This document shows positions 7,925 through 16,476 of a DNA stretch of 64,000 bases, piece after piece; positions within the stretch are counted from its first letter, which is position 1, and every line of letters starts with the position of its first letter. A model generated the notes under the pieces. It was not told where the DNA came from and made no database searches. It worked only from the letters and a program-made list of their open reading frames with translations. Location: NCBI GenBank assembly GCA_963710715.1, contig CAVQBL010000018.1, positions 1 through 64,000 of the forward strand. Direction: 5' to 3'. The stretch comes from CAVQBL01 sp963710715 (GTDB lineage: Bacteria; Pseudomonadota; Gammaproteobacteria; DSM-16500). A program made the translations under genes and the position numbers.

Positions 7925-8890
7925 ATGAATCATCATTCCGCTTTACAGTCATGGTTGAACAGTCAGCTGCCTACGTATCAGCTTGAGGCATTGCCTTTTG
8001 ACGCCAGCTTTAGGCGTTATTTTCGGGTGCAGCATGCACAAGGTTCCTATATTGCGATGGATGCATCCCTGGAGATAAAAAGCTGTGTGCCTTATGTTGC
8101 TATTGCAAATGCGTTCAGGAAAAAGGGTTTATGTGCCCCAGAGATTATTGCCTCTGATTTAACGCAAGGATTTTTATTGCTGAGTGATTTTGGTAATTGT
8201 GTTTATTTGAATGAATTGAATTTGAATAATGCCCGAGAGCTTTATGGTCGCGCACTAGACTCGTTAGCTATTTTACAAACATGTCGTAAGGTCGAGCATT
8301 GGCAAGTTCCTCTATTTACTGCTGACTTCATGCGACAGGAATTGGAATTATTCAAAGAATGGTTTTTGCAAAAACATTTAGGGTTAGAATTATTGCCTCA
8401 CACAGAAAAAATGTTAGCGGAATGTTTTAATTTTTTAGCAGAATCTGCAGCGAGTCAGCCGCAAGTATTTATGCATAGAGATTATCATTCAGCAAATCTC
8501 ATGGTATTGCCGGAACGAAGCGTTGGTATTTTGGATTTTCAAGATGCGTTTATGGGTCCAGTGACTTATGATTTAGTTTCTTTATTGCGTGATTGTTATA
8601 TTGCATGGCCAGAAGAGTTGGTGACGGAATTAGTTTTACAGTACCGAAAAAAATTGTCGATTAAAGTGAGTGAAAGCGAATTTTTGCGTTGGTTTGATTT
8701 GATGGGTTTGCAAAGACATTTGAAAGCGTTGTTAACGTTTGCGCGTAAATATAGACGTGACGGTAATGCAAATTATTTGCAACATATTCCGCGTACTCTC
8801 AACTATATTCTGAATGTGAGTCAGCGTTATGAACCATGCCAAGCATTATACAATTTTTTAAAGATGGAAAATTTATTATGCGTGCCATGA
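7925..8890 (+). CDS. amgK: N-acetylmuramate/N-acetylglucosamine kinase (APH family)
   Basis: The 321-residue protein belongs to the aminoglycoside-phosphotransferase fold: catalytic loop MHRDYHSANLMV and metal-binding ILDFQDAFMGPVTYDL are both visible in the middle of the protein. AmgK phosphorylates MurNAc at the anomeric position in the peptidoglycan-recycling shortcut to UDP-MurNAc described in Pseudomonas. The assignment rests on the pairing with murU, whose ATG (8878) overlaps this gene by 13 bases. Confidence 0.88.
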   Translation: MNHHSALQSWLNSQLPTYQLEALPFDASFRRYFRVQHAQGSYIAMDASLEIKSCVPYVAIANAFRKKGLCAPEIIASDLTQGFLLLSDFGNCVYLNELNLNNARELYGRALDSLAILQTCRKVEHWQVPLFTADFMRQELELFKEWFLQKHLGLELLPHTEKMLAECFNFLAESAASQPQVFMHRDYHSANLMVLPERSVGILDFQDAFMGPVTYDLVSLLRDCYIAWPEELVTELVLQYRKKLSIKVSESEFLRWFDLMGLQRHLKALLTFARKYRRDGNANYLQHIPRTLNYILNVSQRYEPCQALYNFLKMENLLCVP

Positions 8891-9540
8891 TTCTAGCAGC
8901 GGGCCGCGGTGAACGTATGCGTTCATTGACTGATCAAGTACCCAAGCCTTTATTAAAAGTGCGAGGGCGTTATTTAATTGAATATTCCATTGCTTCATTA
9001 GCGCGTATTGGCGTGAAAGATATTGTGATTAATTTGAGTTATCGCGGTGAACAGATTAAACAAGCTTTAGGTCAAGGTGAGCGTTATGGTGTGACACTGC
9101 ATTACTCAGAGGAATCTGAGCGGCTGGAAACAGGCGGGGGTGTTTTCCAAGCATTACCAATGCTCGGAAATAATCCTTTTATTGTGTTAAGCAGTGATGT
9201 GGTGACGGATTATCCTTTGCAACAATTACCGAGTCATCCGGAAAAATTAGCGCATCTCGTATTGGTTGATAATCCAGAATTTCATCCGCAAGGTGATTTT
9301 TCTTTAAGGGGTAAAGAAATTTATAGTGGTGGATCTCTTACTTATACTTTTGCAAATATTGGTGTGTATCGTCCAGAATTATTTGCTGCTTGTAAACCGG
9401 GGAAGTTTCGCTTAGGTGATTTATTAAAACAAGCCATAGAAAAACAACAAGTGACAGGCGAACATTATCAAGGCATATGGCACAATTTAGGTACGCCTGA
9501 GCATTTGATGGTCGCAGATGCTTCTGGAAAATTACCATAA
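8878..9540 (+). CDS. murU: MurNAc-1-phosphate uridylyltransferase
   Basis: MurU makes UDP-MurNAc from MurNAc-1-phosphate in cell-wall recycling. The N terminus MRAMILAAGRGERMRSLTD contains the sugar-nucleotidyltransferase GXGXRM-type loop, followed by PKPLLKVRG. Other signature segments are ETGGGV and LSSDVVTDYPL. I take ATG 8878, which overlaps the end of amgK (220 residues); an upstream ATG at 8836 would add residues not homologous to the family. Together with AmgK it bypasses de novo MurA/MurB synthesis. Confidence 0.92.
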   Translation: MRAMILAAGRGERMRSLTDQVPKPLLKVRGRYLIEYSIASLARIGVKDIVINLSYRGEQIKQALGQGERYGVTLHYSEESERLETGGGVFQALPMLGNNPFIVLSSDVVTDYPLQQLPSHPEKLAHLVLVDNPEFHPQGDFSLRGKEIYSGGSLTYTFANIGVYRPELFAACKPGKFRLGDLLKQAIEKQQVTGEHYQGIWHNLGTPEHLMVADASGKLP

Positions 9541-9565
9541 GTATGTGATTTTTTCCTGTTTAATA

Positions 9566-9611
9566 CCTAACGTTTATAACGTTAGAATATCTAACGTTAC
9601 GGACGTTAGGT
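9566..9611. repeat. nested TAACGTT palindromes downstream of murU
   Basis: Four copies of the heptamer TAACGTT or its complement form nested hairpins: ACCTAACGT pairs with ACGTTAGGT at the outside, and AACGTTAG pairs with CTAACGTT inside. It lies 26 bases after the murU stop. There is no clear T-run, so it could be an operator array or a small palindromic repeat rather than a terminator. Confidence 0.55.
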
Positions 9612-9617
9612 AAAAAG

Positions 9618-9716
9618 CTTTGAGAAAAGTACAAGCTCACTACCTGCAAACACGAAAAGCTCCAGCACAAGATTGTAAATAATAATTCCACATACGATGA
9701 CGCATACTTTTCAGGA
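9618..9716 (-). pseudogene. relic of the 3' end of a cfa gene
   Basis: Read on the minus strand, this stretch encodes RMWNYYLQSCAGAFRV before a stop. That closely matches RMWNYYLLASAGAFRV near the C terminus of the intact cfa gene at 12465-13592; the DNA similarity is visible at 9648-9700 against 12530-12590. Only the last 30 or so codons remain and further stops interrupt them. It indicates a duplication or insertion event that left a truncated cfa end on the far side of the hipA-hipB block. Confidence 0.8.
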
Positions 9717-9720
9717 TTTA

Positions 9721-9738
9721 TTGATATTATAATATCAA
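9721..9738. promoter_or_regulatory. perfect 18-bp palindrome upstream of hipA
   Basis: TTGATATTATAATATCAA is a perfect palindrome containing a TATAAT box, 41 bases before the hipA start. HipB-type antitoxins repress their own operon through palindromes overlapping the promoter, so this is a likely operator for the hipA-hipB pair. A second TATAAT at 9771-9776 is too close to the start codon to act as -10 for this transcript. Confidence 0.5.
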
Positions 9739-9779
9739 TTTATTTGCAAATTAAGTGAAAAAAATGTTATTATAATGAC

Positions 9780-11081
9780 ATGAAAGCAGATATCGAAATT
9801 TTTTACCAAAATGACTGGCACTTAGCGGCCACATTTACATTATTGGGAGCAGCTGCTTGGGAGTTGGGTTATCGTGCCCCCGGGTTATTGGCTTATGATA
9901 CCGAATTTGCGGTTGATCATATAAATCAATCAGGTGTCACAGCTGTTTCAGCTTGTTATCCTGTCGATTTTGCCTTGATTAAAACCGCCACGTGGCCTGC
10001 TTTTTTGTTAGATTTATTACCTTCCGGGGCTGGAAGACGTGCTTTATTAAATTTTTTAAAGCAGGCAGACCGAGGTCCTAAATCAGATTGGCAATTGCTA
10101 ATACAAGGCGCAGGCAATCCACCAGGCAATTTACGTATCAAACAAGCTGCTGAATTATTAGATCATTATCAACATCCGGGGTTTGACAAGTCTGAAATTA
10201 TTAAACGTGCTGAAATGTTTATTGAGTATGCGCGCGGTCATGGCGCACCTGTTTTTGGTTCGACGGGCGCGCAGGGCGATGCCCCAAAATTTCTTTTGAC
10301 ACTTGATTATAATAATCATTGGCATGCTGATGGCGTATTACCAGACTCACAAGCGCTCAATCATTTTATTGTTAAATTCCCGCGGGGTCATTTAGATTCA
10401 GATAAAGCCGTCTTGCGTAATGAAGCAGCTTATTATCGAGTGGCAAAAATAGTTGGGCTCCGCGTTCATGCTTTACCTGAATATATTAACAATACATTAT
10501 TTATTCCTCGTTTCGATAGAAAAACTGAGCAAAAAAAAGTGATTCGTTATGGTCAGGAAAGTTTATGCTCTTTAGCAGGTGTAGCCGATTTTGGACAAGC
10601 CATTCCAATGGAAATATTATGTGATGCCTTTATGCCGCATGTGACGCATCCCAAACAAGAGTTAAAAGAATTTTTGTTGCGTGATGTGATGAATGTAGCT
10701 CTAGGTAATACTGATAATCATGCGCGTAATACGGCTGTTAGTAAGTATACTGACGGTAGCATTGCTTTATCACCCCTCTATGATTTTGCGCCAATGATTC
10801 TAGATGAGCAGGGTATCGCTCGAGTTTCTCGATGGAGTGAAGGTGAATTTGCCGGTTTTCCAGAATGGGGGACGATTGCTGAAGTTGTTGCAAAACGATT
10901 TTCTAGCTATCAAGTCAATTCCGATGAATTACGCAAATTATTTTTTGATTTTGCAAAAATTACCGAACAACTCCCTGATATTATGCATGAGGCAAGTGTA
11001 GATAGCGATTTAATTAAAAGACTGGGTGGTCGTATTAAAGATGTTACTCGTGCATTAAAACAGGCAAAACCAGATGGTTAA
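9780..11081 (+). CDS. hipA: HipA-domain serine/threonine kinase toxin
   Basis: HipA toxins phosphorylate targets such as glutamyl-tRNA synthetase and induce growth arrest. The 433-residue protein has a HipA N-terminal domain (LLPSGAGRRALLNFL), a Gly-rich loop in FGSTGAQGDAPKFLLT, the lysine in FIVKFP, the catalytic GNTDNHARN near residue 310 and the metal-binding LSPLYDFAPM, so the kinase looks intact. It belongs to the shorter non-E. coli HipA group. The antitoxin gene overlaps its 3' end by 8 bases, giving toxin-first order, opposite to canonical hipBA. The target is not predictable from sequence. Confidence 0.9.
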   Translation: MKADIEIFYQNDWHLAATFTLLGAAAWELGYRAPGLLAYDTEFAVDHINQSGVTAVSACYPVDFALIKTATWPAFLLDLLPSGAGRRALLNFLKQADRGPKSDWQLLIQGAGNPPGNLRIKQAAELLDHYQHPGFDKSEIIKRAEMFIEYARGHGAPVFGSTGAQGDAPKFLLTLDYNNHWHADGVLPDSQALNHFIVKFPRGHLDSDKAVLRNEAAYYRVAKIVGLRVHALPEYINNTLFIPRFDRKTEQKKVIRYGQESLCSLAGVADFGQAIPMEILCDAFMPHVTHPKQELKEFLLRDVMNVALGNTDNHARNTAVSKYTDGSIALSPLYDFAPMILDEQGIARVSRWSEGEFAGFPEWGTIAEVVAKRFSSYQVNSDELRKLFFDFAKITEQLPDIMHEASVDSDLIKRLGGRIKDVTRALKQAKPDG

Positions 11082-11328
11082 GAAAATTCAAGATCTTGAA
11101 GCGAGAGAAAAATTTTACGCACAACTGGCCAATAAAAAATTATCGCTCGCTGAAACCGTTAAAGGAATGAGGGCTATTGTTGGCATGACTCAGCCAGAGT
11201 ATGCAAAATTTGTTGGGATTGCACCGCGCATCATTATTGATCTTGAGCGAGGAGTGGGAAATCCGACTCTCGAAACATTAAGAAAAATTGGAAAACCTTT
11301 CCGTCTAAATATTGTTTTTAGTACTTGA
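11074..11328 (+). CDS. hipB: HipB-like helix-turn-helix antitoxin
   Basis: The 84-residue protein carries an XRE-type HTH (LAETVKGMRAIVGMTQPEYAKFVG followed by IAPRIIIDLERGVGNPTLETL). It overlaps hipA by 8 bases, and ends in a short beta-forming tail. It should neutralise the preceding HipA kinase and repress the promoter at 9721-9738. The pair lies in a block bounded by a cfa relic and the intact cfa gene, suggesting the module was acquired. Confidence 0.88.
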   Translation: MVKKIQDLEAREKFYAQLANKKLSLAETVKGMRAIVGMTQPEYAKFVGIAPRIIIDLERGVGNPTLETLRKIGKPFRLNIVFST

Positions 11329-11480
11329 ACCTACAAGGTTGCTGTTTCTTAGCCCAATGGTAAAAAAATAAATACAAATATGTTAATTAACCTACAGCAT
11401 TTGTGTAATAACGTAGAATAGAAAAAGAATCTTATTGCTGGTATCATGCATTTATTTAGCAATAATACATGAGGGTCAAA

Positions 11481-12437
11481 ATGGAAACAAGAATAGAAGT
11501 ACAAAAACCAGCACCAGCACTAGCGGCACCAGCGCCGGCAGCTGAAAACTTACTGAATCCAGCAGCAGCACTAGCCCAAGCGAAGAGTCCTGGGGGACCG
11601 CCATTACCTGGTATACCTGAAACAGAAGCGCTAGCCCAAGCGAAGAGTCCCGTTGGGCTTGGGCTGCAAAGTCCACCACCTAATGGTTCAACGCCATCAT
11701 CAGGTGTTGCAAGTAAAAACTTAAGTAGTAATACAGGAAGCGTGAAACATTCTGTGAATTCTTCTCAAGGTAGAGATTCTCTTTTTTCTATGTCAACGAG
11801 AACGGGTGGTAATGCAATGCTTCTTAAGAAGGCTGAACCTATAATAGAGATTTGTCGGGAATATGGAGATTTTTTTGGCGCTGTTGCAGCTGCAATATGG
11901 GCAGGGAACGCCAGCGTTATTTTACAAGATGCATTTGATAACCTTGGTGATTCTTCTAGGCCTGAACAGAAAGTAACCGACCAGCAGAAAATAGAAGCAA
12001 TGTTGTTAGTTGTTAAGCAATGGAAGTTGGTTGAAACTCTCCAGGATGTGCAAGTAGTAGGTTCCACTTTTGTTGAAACAAAACAAGATGAAAAATCTGC
12101 GCAAGATGGCAGTCAAAAAGCTGTAACTGTAGAAAAATGCAAAGGCAAATATGAAGTTGAATTTGCAAAGGAAAAAGTACTTGAGACAATAAGAAATGAG
12201 TATAAGAAAGAAGAAAATCGTTATATAGGACGTATCGCAGACTCTCTTCCTCAAGATACGTATTGTTTTTGTTTGAAAGGTAATAAAAACTTAGAGCTTC
12301 TTAAATCTTTTTTGAGCTATCCCCTGGAAAAAACCGAAAAGCTTATGCTGAAAGCTGTCAGGCTTTATAGGGAGCAAGTACAACTAGAGGAGCAATCAAA
12401 AAAAATTGATCCACCGCCATCTCAAAGAAGACCCTAG
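11481..12437 (+). CDS. orphan Pro/Ala-rich protein, candidate effector
   Basis: No recognised family. I choose ATG 11481 (318 residues), with GAGGG 6 bases upstream, over an ATG at 11469. Residues 1-100 are low-complexity, rich in Ala, Pro and Ser, and contain a duplicated ALAQAKSP segment caused by a 20-bp direct repeat at 11571-11590 and 11631-11650. The central part (about 105-200) is more ordered, and the C-terminal third is charged with predicted helices. No signal peptide or membrane helix is visible. In a Legionellales genome such orphan proteins are often secreted effectors, but this is speculative. Confidence 0.7.
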   Translation: METRIEVQKPAPALAAPAPAAENLLNPAAALAQAKSPGGPPLPGIPETEALAQAKSPVGLGLQSPPPNGSTPSSGVASKNLSSNTGSVKHSVNSSQGRDSLFSMSTRTGGNAMLLKKAEPIIEICREYGDFFGAVAAAIWAGNASVILQDAFDNLGDSSRPEQKVTDQQKIEAMLLVVKQWKLVETLQDVQVVGSTFVETKQDEKSAQDGSQKAVTVEKCKGKYEVEFAKEKVLETIRNEYKKEENRYIGRIADSLPQDTYCFCLKGNKNLELLKSFLSYPLEKTEKLMLKAVRLYREQVQLEEQSKKIDPPPSQRRP

Positions 12438-12464
12438 AAAACAAGCAACGAAAGTGACGACGGG

Positions 12465-13592
12465 CTACCGCGGTGCCTGATACCCGCCGATAATTCCGTT
12501 TTTGGAAAAAACAATTTGCCATAGTTGCATGCTGCGAACGCGAAATGCTCCAGCAGAGGCTAATAAATAATAATTCCACATGCGGTGAAAGCGTTCATCG
12601 TAATCTTTTTTCAATTCTTCCCAATGCTGATTGAAATTACGATACCATGCCATGAGCGTTGTATCATAATAAGCGCCAAAATTATGCCAATCCTCCATGA
12701 CAAATAAACCTTCAGCTGCAGTGGTTATGTAAACAGCAGAGGGCACTAAGCTATTCGGAAAAATGTATTTACTAATCCATTCATCGCTGACGACGTTGCT
12801 GAGGTTGGCGCCAATAGAGTGCAATAAAAATAAACCTTGATCGTTTAAGCAGCGATGCACAACTTGCATATAAGTTCGATAATTCATACGCCCAACATGT
12901 TCAAACATGCCAATTGAAACAATGCGATCGAAACTCTCATTCATGTCACGATAATCTTGAAAGTGAATTTCAACAGGTAAGCCGGCACAAACCTGTTTGG
13001 CATAATCACATTGTTGTCGCGAAATAGTGATGCCTACAACATTGACACCGTATTTTTCTGCGGCGTATTTTGCTAATCCTCCCCATCCGCAGCCAATATC
13101 CAATAAACGCATGCCGGGTTGTAATTTGAGTTTTTGACAGACTAATTCCAATTTGGCGAGCTGTGCTGTTTCTAAGTCAGAAGCATTTTTCCAATAACCA
13201 CAGCTGTAATTCATTCTGCTGTCTAGCATAAACTGATAAAGTTTATTGCCAATATCGTAATGTTTTTTACCCACTTCTAGACTGCGTTTTTTAGATTGCA
13301 AATTAAAAAGTTTTGCCATGGCGATTTTAAATAGGAGGCCATAGCTTTTTTTAATTTTGTTTTCAAGATCAGCGCTGATAACGCGAGCAAAAAAATCATC
13401 GAGACGTGCACAGTCCCACCAACCATCCATGTAAGCTTCGCCCATTCCTAAAGAACCTTGATTCAATGCTCTTACGTAGAGTTGCTCATTATGAATTTGA
13501 ATATCCCAAGGTTGTTTGCCGTTGATGGTAATATCAGCAGCTTGTAATAATTCTGTTACGATTTTTTTTGCAGAGTTGGTTTTCATGAGCAT
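12465..13592 (-). CDS. cfa: cyclopropane-fatty-acyl-phospholipid synthase
   Basis: Cfa methylenates unsaturated acyl chains of membrane phospholipids using S-adenosylmethionine. The 375-residue protein matches the usual length (382 in E. coli). The SAM-binding motif LLDIGCGWGGLAKYAAEKYG lies around residue 155-175, and conserved segments MDGWWDC, NYSCGYW, SIGMFEHVGRMNY and MWNYYL-SAGAFR are present. Start may be ATG 13592 or ATG 13586; neither has a strong Shine-Dalgarno. A decayed copy of its 3' end lies at 9618-9716. Confidence 0.94.
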   Translation of the reverse strand: MLMKTNSAKKIVTELLQAADITINGKQPWDIQIHNEQLYVRALNQGSLGMGEAYMDGWWDCARLDDFFARVISADLENKIKKSYGLLFKIAMAKLFNLQSKKRSLEVGKKHYDIGNKLYQFMLDSRMNYSCGYWKNASDLETAQLAKLELVCQKLKLQPGMRLLDIGCGWGGLAKYAAEKYGVNVVGITISRQQCDYAKQVCAGLPVEIHFQDYRDMNESFDRIVSIGMFEHVGRMNYRTYMQVVHRCLNDQGLFLLHSIGANLSNVVSDEWISKYIFPNSLVPSAVYITTAAEGLFVMEDWHNFGAYYDTTLMAWYRNFNQHWEELKKDYDERFHRMWNYYLLASAGAFRVRSMQLWQIVFSKNGIIGGYQAPR

Positions 13593-13681
13593 TCTTTTGA
13601 TTTTCTTTAATTAATGAGATAATCTCTAACTCCGTAATATTAATTCAAATTCTGCTTTTTGTCTTTATCTTGGTTCTATCC

Positions 13682-13781
13682 CCTGGATTGCTTAATCTTA
13701 GAACTGGATCCCGCATAAGAACATTGCGGGACGGGTTCGCAATGACGAGACTGTGTCATTGCGAGGGAGTCCCGCGGCCCT
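13682..13781. repeat. rearranged copy of the CGTCATTGCGAG repeat
   Basis: The stretch holds CTGGATTGCTT at the left, TTCGCAATGACGAG in the middle and TGTCATTGCGAGGG at the right. These are the right half and part of a left half of the interspersed repeat seen intact at 25502, 26831, 29561, 32168, 47043 and 62114. The halves are in an unusual back-to-back order, suggesting recombination between copies. It lies between cfa and comM. Confidence 0.7.
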
Positions 13782-13815
13782 TGCCTACCCTTTAATACTT
13801 ATAAAGGAACAATTT

Positions 13816-15324
13816 ATGTCATTAGCTATTGTTTATAGCCGTGCGTGCTCAGGAATTTCTGCACCACTGGTTACTGTGGAAGTACACATTTCTCGAGGTT
13901 TCCCCGGATTAAATATTGTTGGATTGCCAGAAGCTGCTGTTAAAGAAAGCAAATATCGCGTACGTAGCGCGTTGCTCAATACGGCATTTGAGTTTCCGCG
14001 TCGGCGTATCACTATTAATCTTGCGCCTGCAGATTTACCCAAAGAAGGTAGCCGTTTTGATTTGCCGATTGCGCTAGGAATACTTGCTGCTTCAGGTCAA
14101 ATTCCCAATGCGCCATTGGAAAAATACGAATTTACCGGTGAATTAGCATTATCAGGTGAACTGCGTCCTGTGCATGGCGTTTTGCCCGTTGTTTTGTGTA
14201 CACAGCAAACGGATAGACAATTGATTATTCCACAAGACAATGCAAGTGAAGCAGCGTTAGCGAAACGAGCAAGAGTATTTTTTGCTAAACATATATTAGA
14301 AGTGTGTGCGCATCTAAATGAGGAACAACAATTACCCATTTGTTCTGAGCTTGCCATACCAACACAGATAAAACCGACATTGGATTTAATCGATGTGCAT
14401 GGTCAGTTGCACGCGAAACGTGCATTAGAAGTGGCAGCAGCAGGGAAACACAGTTTATTATTCATTGGCCCACCCGGAACAGGAAAGACAATGTTAGCAA
14501 ATCGCTTGCCGAGCATATTGCCACCGCTGAATGAACAACAGGCATTAGAAGTGGCGTCGATTTTTTCAGTGAGCAGCAGTGGATTTAAATCTACACAATG
14601 GGAGCAAATTCCATTTCGTTCTCCACATCATAGCGCTTCAAGTGTGGCATTAGTCGGTGGAGGTCGGCCACCGCGACCCGGGGAAATTTCACTGGCTCAT
14701 CATGGCGTATTGTTTCTGGATGAATTACCCGAGTTTGGTCGGCACGTGCTGGAATCGTTGCGTGAACCATTAGAATCAGGGCACATTACTATTTCGCGAG
14801 CAGCTTATCAGGAAGTTTTTCCTGCTCGCTTTCAATTAGTGGCGGCTATGAATCCGTGTCCTTGTGGTTATGCAGGCAGTCCTAAAGGCGACTGTCATTG
14901 TACAAGTGAACAAATCCAACGTTATCTCGTAAAATTATCAGGGCCCTTGTTGGACCGCATTGATATGCATGTTGAAGTGCCGAGTTTACCACCTGAATTG
15001 CTGGCTGCTAGCATTCCTACGGGCGGAAGTGTAACGATCAAAGAAAAAGTCATGATTGCTGTGCAACAACAATTACATCGCCAGGGGAAATATAATACAG
15101 AGTTGTCTGTGACAGAGATTGGGCACTTCTGTCAGTTAGATGAGGTATCTCAAATTTTGCTAAATCAAGTGATGAATAAGTTAAATTTATCTGCTCGGGT
15201 TTATCATCGTATTCTCAAAATGGCGCGTACCATTGCGGATTTAAGCGCTAGCCCATATATTCTAAGAGAACACATGAGTGAAGCATTGACCTATCGTTGT
15301 TTGGATAGATCAAGTGTGGTTTAA
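13816..15324 (+). CDS. comM: YifB/ComM family Mg-chelatase-like AAA+ ATPase
   Basis: ComM is a hexameric helicase that promotes branch migration during natural transformation. With ATG 13816 (AAAGGA 8 bases upstream) the protein is 502 residues, close to the 506 of E. coli YifB. It has the N-terminal Lon-protease-like fold (LPEAAVKESKYRVRSAL), Walker A GPPGTGKTMLANRLP at about 222, Walker B GVLFLDELPEF, the MNPCPCGY motif and the C-terminal Mg-chelatase domain. An upstream in-frame extension falls in a repeat and is rejected. Its presence fits the pilus genes at 32-35 kb. Confidence 0.93.
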   Translation: MSLAIVYSRACSGISAPLVTVEVHISRGFPGLNIVGLPEAAVKESKYRVRSALLNTAFEFPRRRITINLAPADLPKEGSRFDLPIALGILAASGQIPNAPLEKYEFTGELALSGELRPVHGVLPVVLCTQQTDRQLIIPQDNASEAALAKRARVFFAKHILEVCAHLNEEQQLPICSELAIPTQIKPTLDLIDVHGQLHAKRALEVAAAGKHSLLFIGPPGTGKTMLANRLPSILPPLNEQQALEVASIFSVSSSGFKSTQWEQIPFRSPHHSASSVALVGGGRPPRPGEISLAHHGVLFLDELPEFGRHVLESLREPLESGHITISRAAYQEVFPARFQLVAAMNPCPCGYAGSPKGDCHCTSEQIQRYLVKLSGPLLDRIDMHVEVPSLPPELLAASIPTGGSVTIKEKVMIAVQQQLHRQGKYNTELSVTEIGHFCQLDEVSQILLNQVMNKLNLSARVYHRILKMARTIADLSASPYILREHMSEALTYRCLDRSSVV

Positions 15325-15363
15325 TTAATAAAGGCTTAACTGGAAGAGGCTAGGGTACTAAGC

Positions 15364-15747
15364 ATGACAATAACGTTTTATCCGCATGAAGATGAACTCG
15401 AAAACAGTTCAATGCAAGAAAAATTAGAAATTCTGCTTGAAGCGGCAGAACGTTATAAAGCAATCGTTCTGGATATAAAAAATATTCCTAAAACCGAAGA
15501 AAATAGTAAAAAACGCCAAACTCCTCGTGAGATAACTGCAGCATATAACTGGGAAGAAATTACTAAGCTCTTACGAGAAATTCGCGAGTTGCCTGAAGCA
15601 AACCCAATCAGTAAAGCTTCTAAAGCACAAAGCTTAATGAAATTAGCAGAAATTTATGAAGTATTGCGTGGCGCAAAAATGCCTAAGCTTGAAGCTGTGC
15701 GTATTGCCCTGAGTACAGAAGCCAATCAGTTGATGCGTGGTAGTTAA
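15364..15747 (+). CDS. hypothetical protein, 127 residues
   Basis: Not recognised. The protein is acidic-to-neutral, mostly alpha-helical by composition (LEILLEAAERYKAIVLDIK; EEITKLLREIRELPEA), with no signal peptide, membrane segment or known motif. It begins 39 bases after comM on the same strand and may be co-transcribed. Codon use resembles neighbouring genes and the frame is uninterrupted, so it is probably real. Confidence 0.6.
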   Translation: MTITFYPHEDELENSSMQEKLEILLEAAERYKAIVLDIKNIPKTEENSKKRQTPREITAAYNWEEITKLLREIRELPEANPISKASKAQSLMKLAEIYEVLRGAKMPKLEAVRIALSTEANQLMRGS

Positions 15748-15757
15748 AGGACAGATC

Positions 15758-16069
15758 CTAATTTCTTGGTTCAAATTTAATTTTCTTGAGAATCACCACA
15801 AAAAAATAAATACCGGCTGCAGCAAAAAGATGTTTAAGTGTGTGTCCACTGATGATTTCACCTAATCGGTATACTTGCCAATCAATTTTCTCGAAAATTT
15901 TAGCAATACCGTACAGTAAATTAGGGATTCCCCCAATTTTGCGAGAATCAGCAAAATCATGATAACCCAGCCATTGTGGAATGGGTGGCAGGAAATAAAC
16001 GACAATTAAGCTGAAAGTAGTAAAACAAATAAGAGCGATAATGGAATAAAAGCGTTTTTGGTCCGTCAT
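15758..16069 (-). pseudogene. internally deleted ceramidase-like membrane protein
   Basis: The 103-residue frame joins two ends of the alkaline-ceramidase-like membrane family. The N-terminal part (residues 1-52) includes one membrane helix and LPPIPQWLGYHDFADSRKIGGIPNLL, which resembles the start of the family. The remainder (LGEIISGHTLKHLFAAAGIYFFVVIL) resembles its C-terminal end with the conserved SGHTLKH histidines. Full-length members have around 250 residues and about seven helices, so the middle seems removed in frame at about 15913. Family identity is from memory of the motifs. It is probably non-functional. Confidence 0.6.
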
Positions 16070-16137
16070 CAGTGTATCTCCTCAATGTTCTCATGATTGT
16101 AATTTGAAGATGGTGAATCTGAGAAGAGATTTTGACT

Positions 16138-16476
16138 CTAAGCGGCATCTTTTTGATTTCGAATCTCTACATCAAAATGAAACCCGTTCTTGTTTAACTC
16201 ATCCTGGATAGCTAAGCGTATAAATTGCAGAGGAGAATATCCCAATTTATTGGCAAAAGCAGCCGCGGTTTTTGTGCTCACCATGCGTCGATTGCGTTCA
16301 ATATCGCAAAGATATTGTCGAGACACCTTGAGTAATTTCGCAAATTCTGCCTGACTCATTTCTTCGCATTCACGAATAGACCAGAGTAAGTTACCTAGAG
16401 TCATTTTTTTTCCTGTAAGACCTTCAAGGAAAGCTATGCTTTTATCGCTTCTGGGAGTTCTTTTTTTAATACTCAT
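16138..16476 (-). CDS. HTH antitoxin of a HigBA/RelBE-type pair
   Basis: The 112-residue protein has an XRE helix-turn-helix at about residues 30-80: LLWSIRECEEMSQAEFAKLLKVSRQ then YLCDIERNRRMVSTKTAAAFANKLG. It is downstream of, and overlaps by 11 bases, a RelE-fold toxin gene, the toxin-first order of higBA loci. It is expected to bind the toxin and repress the operon. The N-terminal 25 residues are basic. Confidence 0.85.
   Translation of the reverse strand: MSIKKRTPRSDKSIAFLEGLTGKKMTLGNLLWSIRECEEMSQAEFAKLLKVSRQYLCDIERNRRMVSTKTAAAFANKLGYSPLQFIRLAIQDELNKNGFHFDVEIRNQKDAA

Noticed and set aside
9566..9611. Intrinsic terminator of murU
   Set aside because: Nested palindromes are clear but no U-run follows either stem, so a terminator call is not supported.
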